From contig OX442435.1 of the NCBI GenBank assembly GCA_949361645.1, forward strand, positions 3,272,220 through 3,336,219: a DNA stretch of 64,000 nt, written 5' to 3'. The notes under the pieces were generated by a model. It made no database searches. It was not told the DNA's origin and saw only the letters and a program-made list of their open reading frames with translations. The stretch's first letter is position 1. Every line of letters starts with the position of its first letter. This DNA is from Spongilla lacustris (Eukaryota > Porifera > Demospongiae > Spongillida > Spongillidae). This document shows, piece after piece, positions 53,422-64,000 of the stretch. Position numbers and translations under genes: made by a program.

Positions 53422-54947
53422 AGATTCTCAGAGCGACTGAAACCAATGATGGTGTGGTTGATCTTGAAACGTGGACAATTACAGGAACCACCAAACAGAC
53501 AGAACAAGGGCAGTGCTACTTGTAATTCCATGGAACCCAACTGCTTTATTTGGGCCCATTGCTTGTAGGCATTTGCTCTCTTCTGGGTAACAAAGTCACT
53601 ACAAAATTCTTTATCACCTATTTAAGTCCATAGGCATAATTATTAGGCACACTAGATATTTTATGGATGAAGGGAACTGGCTGATGCCATTGGGACTGAA
53701 AGCGTCTCACTTTGCCATATTTTATGAAAAGACCCATTGGGGGACCTTGAACTTGTATGATGGAAAGAGCAAGGTTTATGGCACATAAGGGACCTACCAG
53801 GCATGACAAAACAATTCTGCACAATGACCCTCAAGCAGGTCCATTGTTGTGGCTATTGTATTTGAACACTACAATTTTAATCAGCTACTGTAAAATTATA
53901 TAATTATATGTATATATATACCACATTTTTGCAACTATTTAAAAATATATGAATAAAACATCATAAAAGTAAGGTAACTTTTGGCTTTAATTTGCTATAT
54001 TTTTGAGCTAATATCGATGACTTCCTATTTTCTATTTATCATATACTATACCAGTGCTACCACAGCTATACTGAGATTTATGCTCTGTGCATACCAGATT
54101 TGTGCTCCCTCTGAAAGAGATGTGAGGTTTGAAATCATTGGACCTTGCATGATTGATATCAAACAGAGCACACCTCCCACACTATGTTCTACGTATAGCA
54201 TTCATGAACAGTAAAATTCTTTTGGAAAGAGCCAAAATTTAAATTCTAAAGCATCATTAATTACTTACAGAAATAATGGTGATTTATTTTTTAAATGGCA
54301 AATAATTATTTCAAACGCTTAAGAAACAATATTGTCCAAGAGATGCGTGATTCCCAAAACTTTCCGGGCTCTGCACAAGACCCCAGTGGGATGGAAAAGT
54401 GAGAATATTATTAATAGGCCATCCATAATTAAAATTAACCAAACTTTTTAATTGTACCCAGCATGTGCACCAAAAAAATGAAAATATGGGTGCATTCTCG
54501 CATAAAGTTACAACTACATGTATTTCCTTAAATCTATTCTACAAAGTATTGCAGCTGAATCAGTGTTAAATGCAAAGTTGTTTGGAAATTTGATGATCAT
54601 TAACAGAACCATCAATGCATGCTGTTGAATAGATCATTGACTTACTAACAGTTAGCATATCAGTGTGTGTGCAAAATGTATGACTCATAAATCAATTAAA
54701 TAGTACCATTTGCGTCCACCGGAGTTAATCTAATTTTAGCAGGCACATAAACTTACATATTGAAAGTCATCTCTGTCATTATACTTTACAAGTTGAAAAA
54801 TGAAATGTTGCATAAAACACTATAAATATTATTAAGCTTGTGTACAAAGAGCAGAAGTATGTACCATACGATACATGAATTTTATCAAGGTTCTGCACTG
54901 TTGTACTGTAAAGTGCATAATGAAGTTATAATGTGTACTCTACTTAC
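53422..54947. other. No gene recognised
   Basis: AT-rich DNA downstream of the last EGF exon found. Further exons of the minus-strand EGF gene could lie here but none could be proven. Confidence 0.4.
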
Positions 54948-57900
54948 TTGTACAGTCCTGTCCTCCATACAGTACACTTTTACTGCAGTCACAAGTACAT
55001 GTAGCACTTTGTAGCACACCTCCATTCTTACAGCTCAGAACACATGAGTCTAAGTAAATGATAGATATTTTAGTAAACAAGCTATCAATGGATATGTAAT
55101 ACAGATTCATTTTCATATATATGTATCATTATATGGACAAGTTGATTGATGTATGACGATGCACTTTCATCAATTTATAGATACAAACCACAGATATAGA
55201 AACAAAATAGTGCATGTACATCTCTAGGCAGTGGCAGATCCATGCTGGGAGTAGGGGTGGATGAAAAAGGGGGGTACCACTCCCACCCCAGCTATAGGTA
55301 GTATGGGGATCGCTGCAAGCTCCCCCCAACCCCAGAATCGAAGCTCTGCAACTTTTTTATATTAAAATCATGAAACCCCTTCGAATTAACCGATTTGATT
55401 AGGGCTTTTAAAAATAATAATTTTACAAGTTTATGTATGGTGATTAAAATACAATGCATGAACAAATGACATCAGTTCGCAACAATGAACTTTGAATTAT
55501 GCTATGTGTTGTCTGATACAAGTTCCAAACTTCCAAACGCATCTTTCAAAGGATATCTTGCCGTAAATGCATGCATTTATTATGCTCTCCACCGTCACAG
55601 AGATGGAACGGTGCACCACCTTAACAGCCAAGCCATTTTCTTCAACCTTCTTAGACCACATGACCGTTCTGCTTCACTCTATATCAGGGGTCATACTGGT
55701 GGATTCTTGGAAACTGCACATTGCTGCAAGCTGCACCTTACTGCAAGTTGCTAGCTAGAGACAACAAAAGTGTACAGGGCCAACTGGTTTCATTAGTACC
55801 ATATTTCTCCTCATGGAACAACCTTTACCTTTACCTTTACCTTTACAAGAGTTACCTACATCCAAAGGTATACGTGCATGTACATTAGTACATGCAAGTT
55901 CAATGTATCAAATAACATCACTGGCACATTATACCAATTTTCTTCTTGGCTCTAAGGTAGAGATGGCAGGCTTGCGGGAGCAGGCTATTGCACTGCATGT
56001 AAGCGTTTGAATCTATATAGTATAATTTTATACTAAATTGCAAGACACAATCATATGCATCATTTCATGAAACAGTATGAGATTGCCAGCTATTTATATA
56101 CATTTATTATAATAATACTATCATTAATTCACTTATTTATTCTTTCAGTCCTTAATTCCCACCAGTGCCATGTGAAAACTTGTTGGCCTAGGATTTATTG
56201 ACTTCTCAGTTTGTTTTCTTAATAATTCTAGAACTACATGTATATATAATATTATATGTATATATAATTTATATCCCTTCAAATGAATCAATTGCAGTGG
56301 CACAGCCAGGATAATATGTATGGTAGGACACACATTGGCAGGTTGTATGAAGTTGAAGAAGCAGGCTCCAGGGAAGGGTGTCCTCCTCCCGCCCAGCGAG
56401 AGGGTATGGGGGAGCATTATAAGCTCACCATCGGGGTCTGGGGTGGAGCCTCAGGAGCCAATGGATAAAATGACAAAAACTGCACTGTTTGAATTTGCAC
56501 CAACATAATACTTCTGTTCTTCTCCTGGGAAGCAAATTATAATAATTGTCTAGAGAAAGACTTTGTGAAAGTTCTTTCTCAATGGATAGAATGGCAAGGT
56601 CTACCACCCATTGTTGTGTCATCGTAGATAGTAGATAACTCTTCATACGTTTAAGAGCAGAGAAAGATCGCTCACAATGGTTAAAGCTATTTTAAGTAAC
56701 TTTACTAGCAAGGGAAATACAACCCTTACAGGAGATAGCTCAACAATTTCATCTAGTTCTTTCCCATTCAATGCTTGCTATGATTTGTCTAGGCCATAAG
56801 AATCAGCAAGAGGGGCTAGTTGGCTTTATGGGTGACCGCGGAGCACAAGCTTGAATTGCACGCATGTGCATAACATTTTTGTCTGTAATTACATCCGAGT
56901 GTAAATCTACGATAATAAGTTCAGATAACATCGCATCTAAGACTGGAAAGTAAAGAGATGTCTTAAAATGCTCAGAGAGTGAAGATGTACATCACTCACC
57001 CCAGTAGACTTCAGCATGCACGATTCCATTTTGTAGTCATCTTTCCAACGTGATCGATCGGCACTACACTATTGTTATAATATTAATTAACGACAACAGA
57101 ATAGCACGCACACGGCGCACACAGCCGGCCGCCTGAGTGGTCTCGAGCGCGCATTGGTGAGTGGTGTTTATTTATTACTTTGGGGGTGAGTATTATTGTT
57201 AAGCATGTACTTGTAATCGGCTGTCAATCATCTTCTTAAAAGTTCACAGGCACTGATCATGAGCACAGAGTTGCTAGTGCATATCATCCACACAGATTTA
57301 ATCAATGATTTTTCTAATGCTGTGATGCACTCTGTTTTTTATTATTTATTGCAAGAAGTCCTGGGCAGAAATGTTGCTGTTAATGAAATCTGAATGCCAA
57401 ATTCAAAGGGAAAGTCCGATCATACATTGGAAAGACATTTTGATATGTTCAAGGAGTTGAGATGCTTAAATATAAAGTAAGGCTTATGGTGCAGATCCAC
57501 CAAAACCACGTTGAAATCCACCAACCTGCGGTTTTTGCTGTGTGCATGAACAAGCTTCAACTTGGTTTTGGTGGATCTGCACCACACTTTACATGTATAT
57601 TTAATCATAGATTGTCCGATGTTAAACTGGTTTAACAAAGTGTCAAACCCGTTTAACACTATTCCATTGCGATTATATACCTCTATATAAAGGTATATTT
57701 ATACCGGTATTTAAAAACTATACCTCAGCTGCAACATGGAGCGCCAGAGGTTGTCTTTTCACCTTTGCTTTTTGTTACTCTTGTTTTTATATAACTTCGT
57801 ATGCTGGTGAAGGCGCAGCCTTTTAGCGATTGTAAAAGTGTTTTTTGTTAAGTTGAAGCTCGAAAAGGAGTAGGCAAAAGTAGGTAGTATTAGAGACACG

Positions 57901-60006
57901 GTAGTTTCGAGCGCCAAATCTGGGCTTATAACTCTTCTGACATGCAACGCATAACAGTGACACTCATGCTTTAGATTAGTTTGAATCAGTAGTGCGTGCG
58001 ATGAGGTATACGTATAGGAACAAAGTATTTTTTCAAATGTTAAACTGGTTTAACACACGGTTTAACAGCGAACGGTCAAACTATGAATAAGCATCATGTA
58101 CTTGGGAACATTTATTTCTTCATGAGTGTTTATGATCTGGATGAATTGTGCGAGTGGGTCAGAAATAAATGAAGTTTTTGTTTTTCAGATAAGGATTTTA
58201 CCATTCAGAGTGATAGGATACTAGAATATGGAAAACAGCATATCATCTCAGGTTTTAGAGATTACCAAAGAAAAGCATAATGATTATATAATAAATTACC
58301 AGCCACTTTGCAGTGAGTGGCAAAAGGAGACGTGTGCCCTTGTATGGTTGACATTAGCCCGTGTGAATCACTCTCACTTGACACAACCATCAATGATTGC
58401 TGTGTCACACTGCCCATTAGCAAAAGCTAGCTAGGATTGCTACAGATTGAAATTGTTTCATTCGGTCTGTTTATAACAGGATTTCACAGGAGTTTAATGA
58501 ATTAAGAACTGCGTCTGCTGATCACAATGTATACATGATCCATGCACATGCAAATTAACAAATCAAATTTTTATCCTACCTTAGATTCACAGATGACTGT
58601 ATTGGAAAGCTATCTGAAATGATCAGGGGCTACAGAATTGGATGTCATAGCAGCAGCATCATCGCTTAATACAACTATTTATATGCATGCATGTATAGTG
58701 TGCCAAATATGGAGAAGTATTCAAATGGCTCATTCACCACAGAAAACTAATCCTGGGTTGCATCAAAATAATGGCCCTGGTATATATAACTAACTTCAAT
58801 AAACATTTAAAGAAGACGTAACATCCATACGTGTTGTGTTCACTATCTCAATCAATTAATGCAGCTGTTCACATGCACTTCTAATATTGCGCGCATGTAT
58901 TTAGTGATTACGTAAGAGCCACTAAAAAGGTCCTCCGCCTTCTTATGTGCCAGAAGGCCAGTGAATATTGGTATAGTAACTTATTCTAAATTTTTATTAT
59001 TATGAATAGGAATGCGAGGGGGTTCCCAAATTCCTAGGAGAAATGGCTGCTTATTTTCCTAAAGGGATGCCGAGTTTCCTAGGAGAACTGCAATGGGGGT
59101 GCCAAAGTTCCTAGGAAAAATGGCACGTGGGTACAAAATTTTCAGGGATTCCATTTTTCCTGTGACACCGGCCGGTAGCAGCTCGTGATCAATCAAAACC
59201 AAACTTGCCCGCGTACCGTACTAGCTCAGTGGTAAAGCCGGCAATAATATCGTGACCTATAGCTACATGCAGTGTAACCATGCAGTTATCTTACCACAGT
59301 TCCGTTGTGCGTCAGGAAATGATGGAGGAGATGATGGACATTGAGTGGCGCAGGTGGTATTAGACACATATACGTTACAACATTGAGCATTTGGAGGGTT
59401 ATTATCATCTGAATAGCAGAGCTGGGGTTCAGAGCATCCAATGCACGCTGGTAAAAGGAAATTTCGTTCAGTCTATATTTGCATGCATGCATGCATGCAT
59501 GTATGCATGGTGGTTGGTATGCACTCACCTTTACAATGGTTGATAGGATCGCTTCTGCGGGATGTTAAGAACGCTGAACTCAAGCAATACGAACAATCTG
59601 TTCTTAAACTCGCATTGATAGCCGGATCGGTAGGTACCAGTATCAATCTGTTAAACTCATTCAGGTCAAGCAGAGTTGACGATGACGTCCACTGAGATTG
59701 AACACACTCGAACTCGTACTGGCCGTACTGCGGTGCCCCTCCGTCCATTGTGTAATAGGCCACTACGGAGACGAAGCGATATTCGTCGCGAAAGCCAGAA
59801 CTGGAAAGACAGACAGTTCGAAATCTAAAGCCCTCAGGGGCATTCTGTAGCACAATGTTGGGTAGCAAAGTTCCTTGTGGTGTTCTATAGGAACTGGCAA
59901 TGAGACTTGCGACCTGGCTATCGGAAAACGATGCACCACATCCCGGCTGTTGAGCAGTGGTGACACGTACAATTGCTAAGTATATGAGTGCTGCAAGATG
60001 GAGCAT
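54948..60006 (-). CDS. Secreted Cys-rich protein with EGF-like exon (3' end not identified)
   Basis: Three exons join in frame. Exon 1 (60006-59529) opens MLHLAALIYLAIVRVTTA, a signal peptide, then about 140 residues including QQPGCGASFS and YEFECVQSQW. Exon 2 (59447-59295) encodes a Cys-rich block (CIGCSEPQLCYSDDNN, then CCNVYVSNTTC). Exon 3 (55049-54948) encodes an EGF-like module (SCVLSCKNGGVLQSATCTCD, then GGQDCT). All junctions are phase 1, so exons 2 and 3 are symmetric 1-1 modules, the usual unit of exon shuffling. The product is extracellular. I do not recognise the exon 1 domain. A 4.2-kb intron separates exons 2 and 3, so their link is inferred from phase and strand. Confidence 0.55.
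55050..56424. other. Intron of the EGF-type gene, no other gene
   Basis: Contains four ACCTTT units (about 55825-55852) and short inverted G/C-rich stretches near 55240-55290. Nothing else supported. Confidence 0.45.
56425..57020 (-). pseudogene. hAT transposase remnant (DUF4371/ZMYM type)
   Basis: The minus strand reads FPVLDAMLSELI near 56940. Near the C-terminus it reads NHCERSFSALKRMKSYLLST followed by MTQQWVVDLAILSIEKELSQ, the dimerisation block of DUF4371-type hAT proteins. Intervening stops show decay. It lies in the long intron of the EGF-type gene. Confidence 0.6.
57487..57584. mobile_element. 98-bp foldback
   Basis: Arms TGGTGCAGATCCACCAAAAC and their complement (GTTTTGGTGGATCTGCACCA), separated by about 45 bp. 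It is a small MITE-like hairpin without a clear duplication. Confidence 0.65.
57625..58076. mobile_element. Possible MITE with GTTAAACTGGTTTAAC ends
   Basis: TGTTAAACTGGTTTAACA occurs near both ends (about 57621-57638 and 58038-58055), each next to a second GTTTAACA block, giving inverted termini. The target duplication was not resolved. Confidence 0.4.
58077..59294. other. Intron sequence, no gene
   Basis: A degenerate TTCCTAGGAGAA-containing tandem repeat lies near 59025-59160. No coding signal supported. Confidence 0.4.
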
Positions 60007-60921
60007 TTTCACACAACTGAATTATGCTGCATGCGTGCGATGAATATTTTAGATATGTTTCAGTATATATAACGGTTTACTCGCGTTACGTAACAATGAA
60101 AAAGCATTCATCATAAGTTATGTAACGCTTCAATGAGGTCATCCAATTACAAACCCTTACCCGTTTGCGTTTTTATGAATTGGCCCACTACAAAAATACG
60201 TTAGACTCACACTACATGTACAATACACAAATGCTTTTTAAATTTATTAAATTTATTTATTTTCTTTACTTCCCGCTAGAGTCTAGACGGCGTCCTAACC
60301 TTATGACCCTCCTGTCTAGGCTATAATGCTAATTTGCTATGAGGCCACCATATGAATTGGTGTTATGGTACATGCCTCCATGACCCATTCATGCATATCA
60401 AAAAATGTGTATCAGCAAAGGACAAAGGGCAGTTAGGCCTATCATTATTTGTACTGTCTAGATTATAATAGTACTACTTTCATGCACATGGGCATGGTAC
60501 GGTACGACACGGCACGCATATAACCTTGGTCTGGAGATGTACAGTTCTTATAGCACATGACTGCATGCTTTCCCCCCCACCACCATGCACTTCGGTTATA
60601 ATTCGAAACATCTTGTTTCTTTGCATGACCTTTAATACATAAATATACTGCCAACTTTAACTTCTCATAAAGAATGTTTTTATTACTCGGCTCCATTGTT
60701 CATGTAACTATTGTGTGATACATGTACTATGTGGTCATGAACACCAATCACATAAACATTCATGTGAAGTAATTGTGAAACTGAGTGCTAAATTTTAATT
60801 TCCTTATGAAGTTTATAAGTATTCAGTCCATTTCAGTTTATGAACAAACATACGACGCCTTTACCCTGCTGAACAGAACATCTGTGTTAGTAGCATTGCC
60901 ATGAGAAATGCAAACACTAAC
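60007..60921. other. Intergenic between the ADAM and EGF-type genes
   Basis: It should hold the promoter of the minus-strand gene starting at 60006. It may also hold further ADAM exons, since the last one found ends in phase 1. No exon or promoter motif could be fixed. Confidence 0.4.
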
Positions 60922-62775
60922 CTGGACCTGCATATGCCAATGCACACGTTAGTCCTGTGAATCCAACCTTGCATGAGCATGAACCCCCATTAGAGCACAG
61001 CTGCAAGGGGAGAGATGTTATTGCAAAAGCAATGCTATGAAGATACATTGTGCGTATGTTAGTGTATCTGTGTACATCCTGCTACTTGATTATGTACAAT
61101 TTCTTACCCCATTTCCAGAGCACAAAATTCCATTAGTTCCAATTGGACAAGCAGGTATTTGTAATGATGAAAGCGAAGTACACTGCGTTGCAAGGCAGAT
61201 CTTGAGGGATACAAATATATATTTTTATTTTTAAAGCTTCATTTTTCTATATCAATTATTCCTGTCTGTAGACACTTACTTGGTTGTTTCCACATTTAGT
61301 TCCATCTTGTGGTAGCCAAATGTTACTGGTGCTATTGCCCACACTTGGAATGAACAAAAATGACCTAGAATAAAGCCCATAAGATGATTAATGGTTTCAC
61401 AAGTTAGCAATGGTTATCTACTTGCAAATCTGAGCAGCAGAAATGCTGTGAGTACCAATCCGAATGGAACCTGCCATATTTATATTCATTGGAAACTGAG
61501 AGCCAGCAACGAGACACTGAAGGGACCCACATGTGACATTTCTGTAAAGAAATACAAAACTCCTGAAACTGCAGCTTTAAAGCTTATACACACATTCCGC
61601 TGTGAAATTTTGTATGTATACTGAACCAAGTACATGGTAGTGAAAATATAAAAGGACAACTGCATTACAGGTGTGGTAGGAAAAATTATAGATACAACTT
61701 TGAAAGTATTGTCATTTACAAATTTTATTCAGTTCATGAGGCTGTATGTACAGATCAAAATTTAAGAACGCCATGAGTCACGGTGAACGACTACATGTAC
61801 ATACCCAGGAGTACACGGACGATAAACATTGGCAACGGACGTGCTTCCACAGTTTCCATGCAAGTCACCACGAAGGTTGAAGGTTGTGTAACAGGCAGCT
61901 GCCCCATCACCACTGCTATTTCCATAAAATGACTTGCACTGGCTGTCTCGAGTAGGACATAATCCATTGAAGCAAAACCCCAGACCACCAGCACAAGGAC
62001 TTCCATTGGTCATGTTCAGATCAGGCGGACACAGAGCAGTTGTTCCACTGCAGTACTCAGCAATCCCACACTCACTGGCTGAGGGCCTGCACACTGTACC
62101 ATATGTCTTAAACTTGCAGCCTGCACAACATGCTCCGCTATTGCACTGAGCTCCAGTAGCTAATTGGCAAGATGTAGCATTGCAGCAAGGGTTCTTACAT
62201 TCCTGTTTAATCAGAGAAACAACAAAACAGAGACACAGACAATCACTCAAAAACCTCAAAGCACATGTAGCAATTGAGCTTGTTCTGAATGGTAAGGCTG
62301 CTCTTTTGCTTTGGTACAAAGTTACTTTTAAATGCAATAGCAGTAACCAAACATAGTAGCAAGATATGGCTATACAAGCATAACCTATGGCAGATTAATA
62401 TTACTCAGTACTTTGTCATGGTACCAGTGAATTCAAGTTTATCTACTCACAAGATTGATATCTTGCAATGGAGGTTTAAAATGTTCAACAAGTAAGACTT
62501 AATATCAATCAAACTCCCAATATTTACATGTATTGTCATGCTACATACCTGAGGTGTGCCACAGTCACAGAGTTCACTTCCTTCAAGTATTCCATTCCCA
62601 CACACTGGTGTACCAACAGTGGCAGTTGGGTCATTAGTAAGACATACACCGAGATTTCCGTTATTAAGCCCATTACTGAGGGACAGTAGACTACAGTTGC
62701 TCCACTTGGTTGGGGGAATGAAGCCTTGAACTGCATTCATAATGCAACCATTAGCATCATTGCATGTACAGGATC
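60922..62775 (-). CDS. ADAM-family protein: metalloprotease end, disintegrin, Cys-rich, EGF-like
   Basis: Six exons join with matching phases: 62775-62549, 62202-61805, 61541-61422, 61364-61280, 61200-61108 and 61000-60922. The first ends the metalloprotease domain (TCNDANGCIMNAV, then SNCSLLSLSN) and opens the disintegrin domain (PVCGNGILEGSELCDCGTPQ). The second completes it (ECKNPCCNATSCQLATGAQC, then CCAGCKF, CRPSASECGIAEYC) and starts the ADAM Cys-rich domain (TRDSQCKSFYG). Later exons carry NVTCGSLQC, DGTKCGNN and an EGF-like end (LCSNGGSCSCKVGFTGLTC). These proteins shed or bind surface partners. The zinc-binding HExxH exon lies upstream of the window, so catalytic status is unknown. 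The transmembrane exon was not found. Confidence 0.85.
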
Positions 62776-64000
62776 CTATGGTTAAAAGCAAAACAGATCC
62801 CAATAAAAGAGAGGTATTGACTCTTTAGTATGGTCCATGATTGGATATTTATATTTATCCCTTGTTCTGAATTTGGATGAGGAATTTTAAAAATTAAGGC
62901 ACTGAAAAAATACTGACAGGCTGGGTGTATGATAAGGATCATAGGAAATCTGTGCAAACTACAGCTATTTACAGTTACAGATTTTAAAAAGTGCTGTGAT
63001 CAGCTTTTAACATTTGACATCCTTCATTTTCATGCTATATTGCCACATAGTAAACCTTGCATGTACATGTACCTATTTGAGATGACCAGTTCTTAGCCAA
63101 AATTATTATATTAATTCTGCTTCATTTATCTTGATTAGTTCACAAAATACTCATTGAAATCCAATATTCCTGCTGGTGATATCAATTATTTTCTTCAGCA
63201 AAAGATGTGGAAAGGTCTACTTACATGTACATTGACTAGATTTCTTCTTTTACAACCATCAGAAATAAGATCAATACATATAGTTTTGACAGCTGCTTAA
63301 AAAGTTAATCATAGGGCTAAGCTGTTACCCCATCTGTTCGCGACATGCTGCATATAACTTCCTACCTTGGCCTAACCTCCACTGACCTCAAACCTATGTT
63401 AATGACCATCACCTTGCTGTTAAAGTTGTGGCTTGGGATAGATATTTCCTACAGTTTGAAACTCTGCCTGCCATGTTTGATGTGCAAACAGGAGATGTTG
63501 AATTGATGTATCATAGCTAATGTAATTGTGCTGTGTATGCCTGCAGTGCATAGAATACATGCTGCACTCCATGGCAGACTCAGCCTCACTTTGGTGAGGT
63601 CCTGTGCTGTCAAGAGCTGGACCTTCATTGGTCATCACTGGTGTCCGAATATAGCAATCTCTTTAGTAATGTAATTTTTTTTTCTTTTCCATTTAAATTG
63701 AAAACACAAATATTTTGAACACCGTTATGTTGTAGATGTAATCCAGATTTGAATGTACAGTGGTTACTGCAAATTGCGAAGGAAAATTAAAACGTAAAAA
63801 ATAAGCATCAAACTTTCTAACAGCTACCATACAGAAAACACAATGTGCTTGGCAGCTTCAAAGTTTGCTTGCCACACTTGCCAAGTGTAGGAAAAATTGA
63901 CCCAAATGATCCAAAGGACCTATGGAAGTTAATTTCTCCTACATGTACTTGTAATAGGTTATTCATGTGTAATACATGAGCAACCCATGGAGTACAAATT
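62776..64000. other. Upstream ADAM intron, no exon recognised
   Basis: The first exon seen needs a preceding exon ending in phase 1. None was recognised up to the window edge, and no HExxHxxGxxH codons are visible. Confidence 0.45.

Noticed and set aside
59212..59270. tRNA-like A-box (CTAGCTCAGTGGTAAAGC)
   Set aside because: No B-box, T-arm or acceptor pairing follows at the right distance. At best a tRNA-derived scrap.
60463..60696. 77-codon minus-strand ORF as a possible ADAM membrane/tail exon
   Set aside because: No hydrophobic span of membrane length, no acceptor in the needed phase and no family motif.

Overview
This is a metazoan nuclear window, most likely from a demosponge or another early-branching animal. 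That assignment is inference. It rests on spliced animal genes (EXD2, RPS26, an ADAM, TSP1 and EGF modules) with introns as short as 50-64 bp, AT-rich intergenic DNA, and a dense mix of hAT, P/THAP-like, Ngaro/DIRS-like, Ty3-like and RT elements. Runs of the self-complementary hexamer TACATG/ACATGT, from one copy to about six, are scattered throughout and are densest in the first 29 kb. There are no prokaryotic operons or CRISPR arrays.

Positions 1-38966 (+) hold one gene, EXD2 (3'-5' exonuclease), in seven visible exons whose reading frames join without a break. Its N-terminus lies upstream of the window. Two introns are greatly swollen by repeats. Intron 3 (3125-24689) holds a 1.1-kb foldback with TA duplications, a Tc1/mariner-like MITE, an internally deleted hAT element nested in an older MITE, a Ngaro-like retroelement with gag and tyrosine recombinase but no reverse transcriptase, an almost complete but decayed hAT transposon, SINE-like duplicates, P-type transposase remnants and Ty3 RNase H fragments. 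Intron 6 (26189-38797) holds a giant foldback element of about 9.95 kb (28730-38682). It has inserted into a 35-bp minisatellite and is flanked by CATATG duplications.

Positions 38967-48155 carry a minus-strand TSP1-repeat transmembrane protein gene (about 44323-42846, with frame breaks at or near poly-C tracts), a reverse-transcriptase remnant, and a plus-strand RPS26 gene (46557-48155, five coding exons) whose predicted C-terminal tail is not canonical.

Positions 48156-64000 carry two more fragments of an RT family, a 41-bp perfect palindrome with 9-bp target duplications, a diverged relative of the giant foldback's arm, a broken ARF-like copy, a Cys/His repeat ORF, a hAT remnant, and two minus-strand extracellular genes. 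One is a secreted Cys-rich/EGF protein (60006 to at least 54948) that starts inside the window. The other is an ADAM (62775 to at least 60922), seen from the end of its metalloprotease domain through disintegrin, Cys-rich and EGF-like exons.

Coding exons were joined by eye from frame, GT-AG sites and family knowledge. No alignments or searches were run.
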